A stretch of 64,000 nucleotides of DNA, from contig NZ_VWRN01000053.1 in NCBI RefSeq assembly GCF_008632125.1, forward strand, positions 372,001 through 436,000, written 5' to 3'. The DNA comes from Cupriavidus cauae (GTDB taxonomy: Bacteria > Pseudomonadota > Gammaproteobacteria > Burkholderiales > Burkholderiaceae). The notes beneath the pieces are model-generated. The model had not been told where the DNA came from and searched no databases. It saw only the letters and a list, made by a program, of their open reading frames with translations. A program made the position numbers and the translations under genes. Shown here in pieces: positions 15,750 to 25,177 of this stretch (position 1 is its first letter; every line of letters starts with the position of its first letter).

Positions 15750-16394
15750 GGGCTACTCCCTGGTGAACGGGTTCAGGACATCGGCTTTTCTCGTGGTCTG
15801 GTCGACGCCATCCCACACCTTCGCGGCGCGGAGCGGTGGCGACTTGGCTTGTGGAAAGGTTGTAGTGACGGCGAATGGCTGCAATGCTCACCCCAGCAAC
15901 CAGTCGATGTGGCACCTTCTCCACCAACACCGAGCCTCTGCGTGGCGGTATGCTTCAAGATGTTTCTCGCCCATGACGGGGAGGCTTGGTAGTGAGGTTT
16001 TGCTACAGATGCCATCGCGGCGAAAGACGCATTCAGTCTCTGCGCCCTCATGTCTGGGCATCACCCGCATGTCGGACGCCGATGGTCTTTCAGCAGACGC
16101 GGTTCGGGTGGCACCGGGCGCGGCGATGCCGCCGCGACGGGCAACGATGAAGCATCACGCCAGACGGTACGGGTCTTCTTTCAGATCAACAAAGAATGAC
16201 GGGCGAATGTCATCGATTCGCCGGCAAGTCATAGAGCGGCAAGCGTTCCATTGCGGGCGGGGTCAATGCCGAATGGCTGCGATTCAGCACGAAGCGCGGG
16301 GCGCGGCCCGCGAACCCGGCGGCGGAACGCCGAGACGCTGGGCGGTTTGCCTTGCATTCGCTCATTAATTCAATAAATGTTGTAATATCGAACT
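15750..16394. other. 645-bp spacer between ICE regulator and ars operon
   Basis: No gene is supported. It must hold the divergent promoters of the BisR-like gene and arsR. One 7-bp inverted repeat, GGCGAAT/ATTCGCC, lies at 16202-16222. Short frames over 15773-16051 and 15715-16368 have no recognisable protein and no ribosome-binding site. Confidence 0.5.
16360..16388 (+). promoter_or_regulatory. Predicted arsR promoter with -10 six bases before ATG
   Basis: TAATAT (16383-16388) lies just 6 nt before the arsR ATG at 16395, in a locally A/T-rich stretch. No Shine-Dalgarno site precedes the ATG. The -35 box is weak. If used, transcription would begin at or beside the start codon. Confidence 0.4.
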
Positions 16395-16718
16395 ATGAAA
16401 GAAGATCAAGCCGTTTGCGCCCTGAGTGCCCTGGCCCATGCCCAGCGCCTGCGCGTGTTCCGCGCCCTGGTCATCGCCGGCCCCGAAGGGCGGACGCCCA
16501 GCGTGCTGGCCGAGCAACTGGACGTGGCCCGCAACACGCTGTCCTTTCACCTGAAGGAGCTGGCCCATGCCGGCCTCGTCACCATCGAGCAGCAGGGCCG
16601 CAACCTCATCTATCGCGCCGACTTTTTCCAGATGAACGGACTGCTCGGCTACCTGACCGAACACTGCTGCCAGGGCGGCGTGTGCGAGGTCACCGAATCC
16701 TCCCACTGCGACTGCTGA
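16395..16718 (+). CDS. arsR: ArsR family arsenic-responsive repressor
   Basis: A 107-aa winged-helix repressor that leaves DNA on binding As(III) and so derepresses the operon. The HTH is in the middle (VLAEQLDVARNTLSFHLKEL). Cysteines cluster at the C-terminus (HCCQGGVCEV and HCDC), a likely metalloid site unlike the classical CVC in helix alpha-3 of E. coli ArsR. It is the first gene of arsR-arsC-acr3-arsC-arsH, with arsC 4 bp downstream. Confidence 0.9.
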   Translation: MKEDQAVCALSALAHAQRLRVFRALVIAGPEGRTPSVLAEQLDVARNTLSFHLKELAHAGLVTIEQQGRNLIYRADFFQMNGLLGYLTEHCCQGGVCEVTESSHCDC

Positions 16719-16722
16719 TGCC

Positions 16723-17220
16723 ATGACCACCGACACCACCTACAACGCACTGTTCATCTGCACGGGCAACTCGGCCCGTTCGATCCTCGCCGAAGGCATC
16801 CTCAACGGACTGGGCAAGGGGCGCTTTCACGCGTACTCGGCGGGCAGCCACCCCAAGGGAGAGGTGCATCCGCTGGCACTCGCTACGCTGGAGCGGCTGC
16901 ACATGCCGACGGCAGGCTACCGCAGCAAGAGCTGGGACGAGTTCGTGGCACCGGGCGCTCCGGTATTCGATTTCATCTTCACCGTCTGCGACAACGCCGC
17001 CGGCGAGGCGTGCCCGCTCTGGCCCGGCAAGCCGGTGTCCGCTCATTGGGGCGTGCCCGATCCCGCAGCGGTCGAAGGCTCCCAAGAGCAACAAGTCAAG
17101 GCCTTCAAGGACGCCGCATTGACCCTGCGCCGCCGCATCGAGCTGTTCCTGTCGCTGCCGCTGCAGCGCCTGGACGCCATGTCCTTGCAGCACGAACTGC
17201 GCGACATCGGCAAGCAGTGA
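16723..17220 (+). CDS. arsC: Arsenate reductase, LMW-phosphatase (thioredoxin-linked) type
   Basis: A 165-aa protein of the low-molecular-weight phosphatase fold. The C13-R19 loop (CTGNSAR) is the catalytic CX5R, and a second conserved cysteine lies in VCDNAAGEACP (about 88-98), supplying the redox relay. It reduces As(V) to As(III) for export by Acr3. The start lies 4 bp after arsR, and acr3 follows after 7 bp. Confidence 0.9.
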   Translation: MTTDTTYNALFICTGNSARSILAEGILNGLGKGRFHAYSAGSHPKGEVHPLALATLERLHMPTAGYRSKSWDEFVAPGAPVFDFIFTVCDNAAGEACPLWPGKPVSAHWGVPDPAAVEGSQEQQVKAFKDAALTLRRRIELFLSLPLQRLDAMSLQHELRDIGKQ

Positions 17221-17227
17221 GGCGCCC

Positions 17228-18313
17228 ATGACCGCAGCGACTGAAACGGCCCGCTCCATGCCGGCCACCCCGACCATGAGTGTGTTCGAACGCTATCTGA
17301 CGGTGTGGGTTCTCCTGTGCATCGTTGTTGGCATTGCGCTGGGCCAATTCGCGTCCGGCGTGTTCCAGGCCATCGGCCATATGGAAGTGGCCCAGGTCAA
17401 CCTGCCGGTGGGCCTGCTGATCTGGGTCATGATCATTCCCATGCTGCTCAAGGTGGACTTCGGCGCGCTGGGCCAGGTCAAGCAGCACTGGCGTGGCATC
17501 GGCGTCACGCTGTTCATCAATTGGGCGGTCAAGCCGTTCTCAATGGCGCTGCTGGCGTGGGTCTTCATCCGCCACGTCTTCGCCGATGCGCTGCCCGCCG
17601 ACCAGCTCGACAGCTATGTCGCCGGCCTGATACTGCTGGCCGCCGCGCCCTGCACGGCCATGGTCTTCGTCTGGAGCCGGCTCACGGGCGGCGATCCGGT
17701 GTTCACGCTGTCGCAGGTGGCGCTGAACGACACCATCATGGTGTTCGCCTTTGCCCCCATCGTCGGCCTGCTGCTGGGCCTGTCGGCCATCACCGTGCCG
17801 TGGGATACGCTGCTGGTGTCGGTGGCGCTCTACATCGTCATCCCCGTCATCCTCGCGCAGGTCTGGCGTCGCGCCTTACTGCGGCGAGGCCAGGCCGCGT
17901 TCGATCGCGCCCTGGAGCGTATCGGCCCACTGTCCATCGCGGCGCTGCTGCTCACGCTGGTGCTGTTGTTCGCCTTCCAGGGCCAGGCCATACTGCAGCA
18001 GCCGCTGGTCATCGCCATGCTGGCCGTGCCGATCCTCATCCAGGTGTTCTTCAACTCCGGGCTGGCCTACTGGCTCAATCGCAAGGTGGGTGAGAAGCAC
18101 AACATCGCCTGTCCTTCGGCACTGATCGGCGCGTCCAACTTCTTCGAGCTGGCCGTGGCGGCAGCTATCAGCCTGTTCGGCTTCCAGTCAGGCGCAGCGC
18201 TGGCCACCGTGGTCGGCGTGCTGATCGAAGTGCCCGTCATGCTGCTGGTCGTGCGTGTCGTCAACCGGTCTCGCGGCTGGTACGAAGGCGACCCGAACCC
18301 ATCAACCCGATAA
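17228..18313 (+). CDS. acr3: ACR3 family arsenite efflux permease
   Basis: A 361-aa inner-membrane protein with ten predicted hydrophobic helices. The conserved APCTAMVFVWS in TM4 holds the essential cysteine, and GASNFFELAVAAAI in TM9 is the other Acr3 signature. It exports arsenite driven by the proton gradient. A 16-residue polar N-terminus precedes TM1. It lies between the two different arsenate reductases in one operon. Confidence 0.93.
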   Translation: MTAATETARSMPATPTMSVFERYLTVWVLLCIVVGIALGQFASGVFQAIGHMEVAQVNLPVGLLIWVMIIPMLLKVDFGALGQVKQHWRGIGVTLFINWAVKPFSMALLAWVFIRHVFADALPADQLDSYVAGLILLAAAPCTAMVFVWSRLTGGDPVFTLSQVALNDTIMVFAFAPIVGLLLGLSAITVPWDTLLVSVALYIVIPVILAQVWRRALLRRGQAAFDRALERIGPLSIAALLLTLVLLFAFQGQAILQQPLVIAMLAVPILIQVFFNSGLAYWLNRKVGEKHNIACPSALIGASNFFELAVAAAISLFGFQSGAALATVVGVLIEVPVMLLVVRVVNRSRGWYEGDPNPSTR

Positions 18314-18326
18314 CCACGACATGCCC

Positions 18327-18749
18327 ATGAGCACCATCACGATCTACCACAATCCCGCCTGCGGCACGTCGCGCAACACGCTGGCGCTGATCCGCAACAG
18401 CGGCGAAGAGCCCGCGGTTATCGAGTACCTGAAGACGCCACCCGATCGCGCCACGCTGGTCAAGCTGCTGGCCGATGCGGGCCTTGGCGTGCGCAACGTG
18501 CTGCGCGAAAAAGGCACCCCCTATGCCGAACTCGGCCTGGGCGATCCGAAGTGGACGGATGAGCAGCTGCTCAATTTCATCGAGCAGCACCCCATTCTCA
18601 TCAACCGACCCATCGTGGTCACGCCGCTGGGCACGCGCCTGTGCCGCCCTTCGGAAACAGTACTGGACATCCTGCCGCAGCCCCAGCGCGGCGCGTTCAA
18701 CAAGGAAGACGGTGAGCCGGTGATCGACGCGGAGGGCCGCCGTGTCTGA
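18327..18749 (+). CDS. arsC: Arsenate reductase, glutaredoxin-linked type
   Basis: A 140-aa ArsC of the plasmid R773 type. [14 protein letters not shown] gives the nucleophile C12, and [17 protein letters not shown] supplies conserved arginines. It uses glutathione and glutaredoxin, unlike the other arsC in this operon. An ATG two codons upstream (18321) is also possible, and neither has a clear ribosome-binding site. The stop overlaps the GTG of arsH by 8 nt. Confidence 0.9.
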   Translation: MSTITIYHNPACGTSRNTLALIRNSGEEPAVIEYLKTPPDRATLVKLLADAGLGVRNVLREKGTPYAELGLGDPKWTDEQLLNFIEQHPILINRPIVVTPLGTRLCRPSETVLDILPQPQRGAFNKEDGEPVIDAEGRRV

Positions 18750-19464
18750 AGCGCGACTTGACCTGCCCAACATCGACACAACGCTGTTTCAGGAACCGGA
18801 TATAGCGCGGCTGCTGCCGCCCGAGCGCGGCAGCCATGCACCGCGCTTTCTGCTGCTCTATGGCTCGCTGCGGGAACGCTCATACAGCCGACTTTCCGCC
18901 GAGGAAGCCGCGCGCATCCTGCGCGCGCTCGGCGGCGAGACGCGCATGTTCAACCCCTCCGGCCTGCCGCTGGTGGATGATGCGCCGGGTGATCACCCCA
19001 AGGTCCAGGAACTGCATGCGCTCACGCAATGGGCCGAAGGCATGGTGTGGTGCTCGCCCGAGCGCCACGGCGCCATGACCGGCCTGATGAAGACCCAAAT
19101 CGACTGGATTCCACTGTCGGTCGGCGCGGTGCGCCCGACCCAGGGCAAGACGCTGGCCGTGATGCAGGTCTCGGGCGGCTCGCAGTCCTTCAACGCCGTG
19201 AACCAGATGCGCGTGCTGGGCCGTTGGATGCGCATGCTGACCATCCCCAACCAGTCCTCGGTTGCCAAGGCGTACCAGGAGTTCGACGAGGGCGGGCGCA
19301 TGAAGCCCTCGGCCTACTACGACCGCATCGTGGACGTGATGGAGGAGCTGATGAAGTTCACACTGCTCACGCGCGACGCGGCGCCGTACCTGGTGGATCG
19401 CTACAGCGAGCGCAAGGAGAGCGCCGAGGCGCTGTCCTTGCGCATGAAGCAAAGGGCTATTTGA
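18742..19464 (+). CDS. arsH: ArsH NADPH-dependent FMN reductase / organoarsenical oxidase
   Basis: A 240-aa flavodoxin-like protein. [20 protein letters not shown] (about 37-56) is the FMN-binding loop, followed by [20 protein letters not shown] and the core typical of ArsH. It oxidises trivalent methylated arsenicals and protects against organoarsenicals and oxidative stress. It starts at GTG 18742, translationally coupled to arsC, and is the last gene of the operon. Confidence 0.9.
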   Translation: MSEARLDLPNIDTTLFQEPDIARLLPPERGSHAPRFLLLYGSLRERSYSRLSAEEAARILRALGGETRMFNPSGLPLVDDAPGDHPKVQELHALTQWAEGMVWCSPERHGAMTGLMKTQIDWIPLSVGAVRPTQGKTLAVMQVSGGSQSFNAVNQMRVLGRWMRMLTIPNQSSVAKAYQEFDEGGRMKPSAYYDRIVDVMEELMKFTLLTRDAAPYLVDRYSERKESAEALSLRMKQRAI

Positions 19465-20107
19465 TGGGAGTGCCCAGCACCTCAGAGCGCAGCAGCGCCT
19501 GGCAGTTTTTCTATGGTTTTCCTGCGGTTGGGGCTGGCCAGCATCGCCAGCCGTACAAGCGCTCTCCGCTCATGACGACGAGAACGCCGTGCTACGGTGC
19601 AGGGAACTGAAACACCGGGCTCGTCCTGCACACACTGCACACCCTCGGCTTTCGGCGAAAGAGAAGCACGAGGCCCACAAGGGATGGAGGCGTCAGCGTG
19701 CAAAGCCGAATGGAGGGCCGATCATGTTCGCCTCGTCGAATACGAAGGAGCACAACGCGCCGAACACCTGACGTTTTCCAGATGAAATCGCTGCCGATCT
19801 GGAGGACGTTGGTATGGCGTACGCCCCAAACATCGGAGCAGCGAAACACAGTCTCGGCCCACAGGCGCATCTGAACATGACCCTGGTGGCTGTGCATGGA
19901 CGTTGCTGGGCGATGGCAGACGATCCCGGGTTGCCGGGCACGTGGGGCTGGTACATAATCTGGTCTAATTCCGTGGCGCTCACGGAAGAAACCCGTTATC
20001 AATCAACGGGTTGAGTGCGGCGTGATGTTCCCATCGCCCGCTCCACCCTCCCCTGCAGTCCATCCCCTGGTCCGATCCGAAAGCGCTGTCCGTAAGCATG
20101 CGAACGG
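19465..20107. other. 643-bp spacer, possible ICE/chromosome junction zone
   Basis: No gene is supported on either strand. It ends with two tandem hairpins (19972-19987 and 19990-20012). No tRNA 3' end or integrase gene is visible here, so an attachment site cannot be named. Confidence 0.4.
19972..20012. terminator. Two tandem hairpins downstream of arsH
   Basis: TTCCGTG/CACGGAA (7-bp stem, 19972-19987) is followed by AACCCGTT/AACGGGTT (8-bp stem, 7-nt loop, 19990-20012). Neither has a T run. They may end transcription from either side or mark a recombination site. Confidence 0.35.
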
Positions 20108-21040
20108 TCAAGGCCGCGCTCGTCTTGCGCTACGGTCCGCGGGCGGTTTCCCCGAATACCGCAGCGTCTCGATCAGCAAGGTCATCGCCCGCGACGAATG
20201 CCGGCGGCTCGGGTAGTAGAGGTGGTAGCCAGGAAAAACCGGGCACCAGTCCTCGAGCAATGGCACCAGGTCGCCCCGCTCGACGTGGGGCAGGATCATG
20301 TTTTCCGGAACGAAGGCCAGTCCCATGCCGGCCAGGGCGGCGGTCACCATCTGGTCGCTGTCGTTGGCCACGAATTGCCCATCCACGCGGATATTCAGTT
20401 CGCGCTTGCCCTTCCTGAACTCCCAGGCATACAGCCCGCCGTAGGTCGGCAAATACAGATTGATGCAGCGATGCCCGGTCAGCTCCTGCGGCGTCCTGGG
20501 GTGTGGCTTGCCGGCAAGGTAGGCGGGCGAGCCGACGACGGCGAAGCGCACGTCGGGACCGATGCGCACCGCGACCATGTCTTGCGCGACCAGGTCGCCC
20601 AATCGCACGCCCATGTCATAGCGGTCGGCGGCGATGTCCGACAGCCCGTTATCGAGGATCAGTTCGACGCGGACATCGGGATACGTCCGCATGAAATCAC
20701 CCAGACGCGGCCACAGCACCGAATTGGCGGCGTGCTCGGTGGCGGTGATGCGAATGGTCCCGCGCGGCTGGTCGCGCAATTCCGCGATGGCGCCCAGCTC
20801 GGCCTCGACCTCCTCGAGGCGAGGCGCCACGGTCGCCAGCAGGCGCTCGCTGGCCTCGGTGGCCGAGACGCTGCGCGTCGTGCGAGACAACAGACGGACG
20901 CCGAGCCGTGCCTCCAGGCCCCGGACCGCCTGGCTCAGAGCCGACTGCGATACGCCCAGTTGCGCCGCCGCACGGGTAAAGCTGCGCGCACGCGCGACGG
21001 CGATAAAGGCGGCGAGATCGTCGAAGGTCGTGCGCGGCAT
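20108..21040 (-). CDS. LysR family transcriptional regulator
   Basis: A 310-aa LysR-type regulator. The N-terminal winged helix spans about 1-62 (FDDLAAFIAVARARSFTRAA, then LGVSQSALSQAVRGLEARLG). The effector-binding domain spans about 90-295 and is of the CrgA-like group. The ATG at 21038-21040 is preceded by a strong AAGGAGGG site, which decides against a start 17 codons upstream. It is divergent from the cupin/CMD pair across a 133-bp shared promoter region and most likely controls it. Confidence 0.88.
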   Translation of the reverse strand: MPRTTFDDLAAFIAVARARSFTRAAAQLGVSQSALSQAVRGLEARLGVRLLSRTTRSVSATEASERLLATVAPRLEEVEAELGAIAELRDQPRGTIRITATEHAANSVLWPRLGDFMRTYPDVRVELILDNGLSDIAADRYDMGVRLGDLVAQDMVAVRIGPDVRFAVVGSPAYLAGKPHPRTPQELTGHRCINLYLPTYGGLYAWEFRKGKRELNIRVDGQFVANDSDQMVTAALAGMGLAFVPENMILPHVERGDLVPLLEDWCPVFPGYHLYYPSRRHSSRAMTLLIETLRYSGKPPADRSARRARP

Positions 21041-21173
21041 TGATAAGCCCTCCTTATAACCGCGTGCGAATCTAGCATCTTTTTCGGTCAACGGCAGTCG
21101 CGTAAAGTCGGCGCGGACGGTGGCGGACGCCTGAGCGGTGGCGCCCGTCGATCAATGACCGAGGAGCATCGCA

Positions 21174-21662
21174 ATGAAGAGATCCCTGACACGAACGGCC
21201 CTGTGCGCCGCCGCGCTGCAGGCCGCGGTCGCCGGCGCGGCCGAGCCGAAGGCGGCGGACGGGCAGCGCATCACCCGCGTCGGCAGCCAGGCCTCGGCCG
21301 CCGGTCCGGCCGAGTACTTCACGGGGCGCGCGCGTATCGACCCGCTATGGCCAGCCGGCGACGACATCCATGCCTCCGGCGCAATGGTGACCTTCGAGCC
21401 CGGCGCGCGCTCGGCCTGGCACACGCATCCGGCCGGCCAGCGCCTGGTGGTGGTCTCGGGTGTCGGGCTGACGCAGGAGTGGGGCAAGCCGGTGCAGGAG
21501 ATCCGGCCCGGCGACGTGGTCTGGTGCCCGCCCGGGGTCAAGCACTGGCACGGCGCGTCCCCGACGACCGCGATGACGCATCTTGCGGTCAGCGGCACCA
21601 GGGACGGCAAGAACGTCGAGTGGATGGAGAAGGTCAGCGATGCGCAATACCAGGGCCGCTAA
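21174..21662 (+). CDS. Exported cupin-domain protein
   Basis: A 162-aa protein with an N-terminal signal peptide ([20 protein letters not shown], cleavage near AGAAEP) and one cupin barrel. [11 protein letters not shown] and PPGVKHWHG give the metal-binding His residues. The arrangement resembles the manganese-dependent cupin hydroxynitrile lyase group, which is often beside a carboxymuconolactone-decarboxylase gene, but substrate cannot be read from sequence. GAGGAG precedes the ATG, and the next gene overlaps by 23 nt. Confidence 0.8.
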   Translation: MKRSLTRTALCAAALQAAVAGAAEPKAADGQRITRVGSQASAAGPAEYFTGRARIDPLWPAGDDIHASGAMVTFEPGARSAWHTHPAGQRLVVVSGVGLTQEWGKPVQEIRPGDVVWCPPGVKHWHGASPTTAMTHLAVSGTRDGKNVEWMEKVSDAQYQGR

Positions 21663-22428
21663 GGTGTTTTCCGCTCGGCGCGTGGCCGGCAAGACAGGCA
21701 TCGTTGCGGTGGCGCTTGGCCTCGCGGCGGCGCTGTGCCAGGCCCAGCCCGACCGACAGGAGTCCACAGGCATGCCGCAAACCCGGACCGCTTCCGACAC
21801 GCTCGACGCCCGCCAGCAGGCCATCGTGCCGATCGCTGCCTTCGCGGCGGCGGGCGACATCGCCCGGCTCAATACCGCCCTGCAACAGGGACTGGACGCG
21901 GGCCTGACGGTCAGCGATGCCAGGGAGATCCTGGTGCAGCTCTACGCCTATGCGGGCTTTCCGCGCAGCCTGAACGCGCTGGCCGAACTGATGAAGGTGC
22001 TGGAGACACGCAGGCAGCGCGGCGTCCACGATGCGCCCGGCCGCGAGCCGAGCAAGGCCATTCCCGAAGGCCAGGCGCTGCTGGCCGCAGGCACCGCCAA
22101 CCAGACCAGGTTGGTCGGCGCGCCGGCCAGCAGCCCCGTGTTCGAGTTCGCGCCAGCCATCGACCAATACCTGAAGTCCCACCTGTTCGGCGATATCTTC
22201 GAGCGCGACAACCTCGACTGGCAAAGCCGCGAACTGGCGACGGTGGGCATGCTGTCAGCGTTGCAGGGCGCGGAGTCGCAACTGCAATCGCACATGCGGA
22301 TCAGCATGAACGTCGGCATCACCGCGAGCCAGTTGCGGCTACTCGCCCGCGTGCTGGAAGAGCGCGTGGATGCCGACGCCGCACGGCGCGCACGCGAGGC
22401 CCTGGCGCGGGCCACGGCCCGGCGCTGA
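21640..22428 (+). CDS. Exported carboxymuconolactone-decarboxylase-like protein
   Basis: A 262-aa protein with an N-terminal hydrophobic export signal (about 17-36) and two CMD-like helical repeats (about 60-130 and 165-255). The redox CxxC of AhpD-type members is absent; the only cysteine is in the signal. The second repeat keeps Glu and His in [15 protein letters not shown]. It overlaps the cupin gene by 23 nt, so the pair is coupled and probably works together in the periplasm on a small organic substrate. Confidence 0.75.
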   Translation: MRNTRAAKVFSARRVAGKTGIVAVALGLAAALCQAQPDRQESTGMPQTRTASDTLDARQQAIVPIAAFAAAGDIARLNTALQQGLDAGLTVSDAREILVQLYAYAGFPRSLNALAELMKVLETRRQRGVHDAPGREPSKAIPEGQALLAAGTANQTRLVGAPASSPVFEFAPAIDQYLKSHLFGDIFERDNLDWQSRELATVGMLSALQGAESQLQSHMRISMNVGITASQLRLLARVLEERVDADAARRAREALARATARR

Positions 22429-22574
22429 ATGGGGCGAATCCACTCGATATCGGATCAATCGCGTCAAATCGCGTCGTATCCGCCGATGGATTGGGCGTTG
22501 CCTGCGTGGAAGCGCCCATATCATCACAACTAATGGCGACCCGCGGCGCGGCTCCGTATGGGGAGGCACTGCGC

Positions 22575-22580
22575 TAGAAT
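22575..22580 (+). promoter_or_regulatory. Candidate -10 box upstream of trmB
   Basis: TAGAAT preceded by GCGC, a common Burkholderiales -10 form, 130 bp before the trmB start. No good -35 box is visible. The 283-bp gap around it (22429-22711) holds no gene. Confidence 0.35.
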
Positions 22581-22711
22581 ACGCGCTTGCCGCTGGCCGC
22601 CCGGCTCCACCAGGCACCGGCCACTGGCCCACGGAACCCATCATTCTCTGGCCGCCCCTCCGACACCGGGTCATTCCGAACGGTGAATCGCCCGGCGGCC
22701 TTTTTGTTGCC

Positions 22712-23479
22712 ATGTTTCCCGACGATCCCATTCCGACCGAGGCCACCGTGCCCGACGACGAGCCGGCCGGCACGGCTGGCGATCCCGCCGCCAACGTCGC
22801 CCATCCCCGCCGCATCCGTTCCTTCGTGCGCCGTGCGGGACGGACCTCGACCGGCCAGCAGCGCGCCATCGACGAGCTCGGGCCCCGCTTCGTGCTGCCC
22901 TACACCGGCCAGCCGCTGGACTGGCAGGCCGCGTTCGGGCGCGCGGCCCCGTCGATCCTGGAGATCGGCTTCGGCATGGGGGAGACGACCGCGCATATCG
23001 CGCAGCTGCGGCCGCAGGACAACTTCCTGGGCTGCGAGGTGCACGAGCCCGGCGTAGGCGCGCTGCTGAAGCTGATCGGCGAACGGGGCATCGACAATAT
23101 CCGCATCCTGCAGCACGACGCGGTCGAAGTGGTCGCCCACATGCTGACCGAGGAAAGCCTGGATGGGGTGCATATCTTCTTCCCCGATCCCTGGCACAAG
23201 AAGCGCCACAACAAGCGCCGGCTGGTGCAGCCGCCTCTGGTCAAGCTGCTGGCGAGCCGGCTCAAGCCCGGCGGCTATCTGCACTGTGCGACCGACTGGG
23301 AGGAATACGCGCACCAGATGGTCGAGGTGCTGTCGGGCGAGCCGACGCTGGCCAATACCTCGGAGGCGCCCGGCGGCTTCGCGCAGCGGCCGGACTACCG
23401 GCCGGTGACCAAGTTCGAGCGGCGCGGGCTGCGGCTCGGGCACGGCGTGTGGGACGTGGTGTTCCGCAAGCGGGGATGA
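22712..23479 (+). CDS. trmB: tRNA (guanine-46-N7)-methyltransferase
   Basis: A 255-aa SAM-dependent enzyme that methylates G46 in the variable loop of tRNAs. The SAM motif is [11 protein letters not shown] (about 88-98), and [17 protein letters not shown] (about 156-172) is the TrmB signature. The first 35 residues are a Pro/Ala/Asp-rich extension. The ATG at 22712 follows a T-rich stretch and has no strong ribosome-binding site. It converges on uppP with a hairpin between them. This is the first clearly chromosomal housekeeping gene after the ICE. Confidence 0.93.
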   Translation: MFPDDPIPTEATVPDDEPAGTAGDPAANVAHPRRIRSFVRRAGRTSTGQQRAIDELGPRFVLPYTGQPLDWQAAFGRAAPSILEIGFGMGETTAHIAQLRPQDNFLGCEVHEPGVGALLKLIGERGIDNIRILQHDAVEVVAHMLTEESLDGVHIFFPDPWHKKRHNKRRLVQPPLVKLLASRLKPGGYLHCATDWEEYAHQMVEVLSGEPTLANTSEAPGGFAQRPDYRPVTKFERRGLRLGHGVWDVVFRKRG

Positions 23480-23486
23480 GATTGCA

Positions 23487-23515
23487 CTCCCCTCTCTCGC
23501 ACGCGAGAGGGGAAT
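23487..23515. terminator. Convergent terminator between trmB and uppP
   Basis: CCCCTCTC pairs with GAGAGGGG around an 8-nt loop (about 23489-23512) in the 38-bp gap between the two stop codons. It is short of T residues on both sides. Confidence 0.55.
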
Positions 23516-23517
23516 CT

Positions 23518-24399
23518 TCAACCGTGCCAGGCCACGATGCCCAGCTGCGCCGTCGCCAGCACCAGCACCCCGAACACGATCCGATACCAGGCGAACGGCT
23601 TGAAGTCGTGCGTCGCCACGAATCGCAGCAGCCAGCGCACGCACAGGAAGGCCGACAGGAAGGCGAACACGAAGCCGACCGCGAACACGCCGATGTCGTC
23701 GGCCGACAGCAGGTTGCGCGCCTTGTACAGTTCGTAGACGCTGGCGCCGAAGATCACCGGGATCGCCAGGAAGAACGAGAATTCGGTCGCCACCTGGCGC
23801 GACAGGCCGAACAGCATGCCGCCGATGATGGTGGCGCCCGAGCGCGAAGTGCCCGGCACCAGCGCGAAACACTGCGCGATGCCGACCTTCAGCGCGTCGC
23901 GCCAGTTCATGTCGTCGACCGATTCGATGCGCGGAGCGCTCGCCTTGGCCGCTTCCAGCAGCGCATTGCCCTGCGGATGCGAGACCTGCCCGCGCCGGCT
24001 CTCGCGCCATTCGGCCAGCAGGATCACCAGCCCGCCGACGATAAATGCGGTCGCCACGGTGATCGGGTTGAACAGATAGGCCTTGATCCAGGGGCCGAGC
24101 AGGAAGGCGAGCACGATCGCCGGCACCGTGGCGATGATCACGTTCATCGCGAAACGCTGCGCGCGCGGCTCGGTGGCGAGCCCGCCGACCACGTCGACGA
24201 TGCGCCGGCGGAATTCCCAGCAGACGGCCAGGATCGCGCCGAACTGGATCACGATCTCGAAGATCTTGCCCTTCTCGTCGTTGAAGTTCAGCAACTCGCC
24301 AGCCAGGATCAGGTGTCCGGTGCTGGAGATCGGGAGAAACTCGGTCAGTCCTTCGACGATGCCGAGGATCAGGGCTTTGAGGGCGATGGCAATATCCAT
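23518..24399 (-). CDS. uppP: Undecaprenyl-diphosphate phosphatase
   Basis: A 293-aa membrane protein with about eight hydrophobic helices. [16 protein letters not shown] (17-32) and [10 protein letters not shown] (about 181-190) are the two UppP/BacA signature loops containing catalytic Glu, Ser, His and Arg. It recycles the undecaprenyl carrier used for peptidoglycan and for the O-antigen made by the locus further right. Overproduction of this family confers bacitracin resistance. Confidence 0.95.
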   Translation of the reverse strand: MDIAIALKALILGIVEGLTEFLPISSTGHLILAGELLNFNDEKGKIFEIVIQFGAILAVCWEFRRRIVDVVGGLATEPRAQRFAMNVIIATVPAIVLAFLLGPWIKAYLFNPITVATAFIVGGLVILLAEWRESRRGQVSHPQGNALLEAAKASAPRIESVDDMNWRDALKVGIAQCFALVPGTSRSGATIIGGMLFGLSRQVATEFSFFLAIPVIFGASVYELYKARNLLSADDIGVFAVGFVFAFLSAFLCVRWLLRFVATHDFKPFAWYRIVFGVLVLATAQLGIVAWHG

Positions 24400-24584
24400 G
24401 CGATGGCGGACGATTGGAGCGATTCAGGGACAATGCGCCCGCCGGCCGGCGCATTGGCGCAGCCACACGAGCACGCGTAATTGGCAAATTGCGTTGATAC
24501 CGGGGGACGACCCTGGGCGGCACGACCATGCCGCCCCGCGATGGCCGGGCGAACGCCGGCCTCGCCATGGATTGTTCTGCGCTG

Positions 24585-25157
24585 CTACGGACGACTGATC
24601 TTGACGTTGATGCCGTCCGGCAGCACGGTGATTGTACCGGGCTCGACACGCGTGCCCCCGAACTTGAGCTCGTCGGGCTTGAACGTGTAGAGCGGATAGT
24701 CCTGCAGCAACTGCTCGGCCAGAATGCCGCCGAGCGCGTTCAACTGGCGCGAGTACTGCTGCGGCAGACCGGCCACGTCGAACTGCTTGACCTCGGGGTC
24801 CTGCAGCACCAGCGAACGGGTCGACGGGTCGTAGCGCAGCGCGCTGTCCAGCGCGAACCGTCCCTTCATCGCCTCGCGGAAGAACAGCCGGTTGTCCAGC
24901 GTGGCGTCGAACGTGATGCTGACGCGATTGCGCTGCGGATCGAGCAGCAGCTGCGGGTTGGCCAGCTGGATGTCGAACAGCTGCATGTAGCGCTGGCTGA
25001 ACGGGAACTTGCGCTCGAGCGCCGCCTGCAACTGGCTCTGCGAAAAGGTGTATTCATTGCCCACCCAGCCGCAGCCGGCCAGCCAGGCCGTCACGGACAC
25101 GGTGAGTGCGGCGGTGCCGCAGGCCGCCAGCCAGCGCCGGCGAGAAATCGTGGCCAT
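24585..25157 (-). CDS. DUF1439 lipoprotein (YceB-like)
   Basis: A 190-aa protein with a twin-Arg-containing signal and a lipobox at WLAGC (Cys about 29), so it is probably an outer- or inner-membrane lipoprotein. The mature part (FSQSQLQAALERKFPFSQRY onward) is the DUF1439 beta-helix-grip fold, related to lipid-binding-type proteins. No function is assigned. A 20-bp gap separates it from the upstream ykgJ-like gene, so the two are probably cotranscribed. Confidence 0.8.
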   Translation of the reverse strand: MATISRRRWLAACGTAALTVSVTAWLAGCGWVGNEYTFSQSQLQAALERKFPFSQRYMQLFDIQLANPQLLLDPQRNRVSITFDATLDNRLFFREAMKGRFALDSALRYDPSTRSLVLQDPEVKQFDVAGLPQQYSRQLNALGGILAEQLLQDYPLYTFKPDELKFGGTRVEPGTITVLPDGINVKISRP

Positions 25158-25177
25158 CCACAGGTCTCCAGATTCGG

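Noticed and set aside
15487-15930. Minus-strand frame with a helix-turn-helix-like VSIAAIRRHYNLST segment upstream of the BisR-like gene
   Set aside because: The rest of the frame overlaps the BisR-like gene out of phase and resembles no protein; only a short stretch is suggestive.
19592-20002. Minus-strand frame of 136 codons after arsH
   Set aside because: No similarity, no ribosome-binding site and irregular composition.
22574-24649. A 691-codon minus-strand frame across trmB and uppP
   Set aside because: It lies mostly antisense to trmB and out of frame with uppP, with no recognisable domain or ribosome-binding site.
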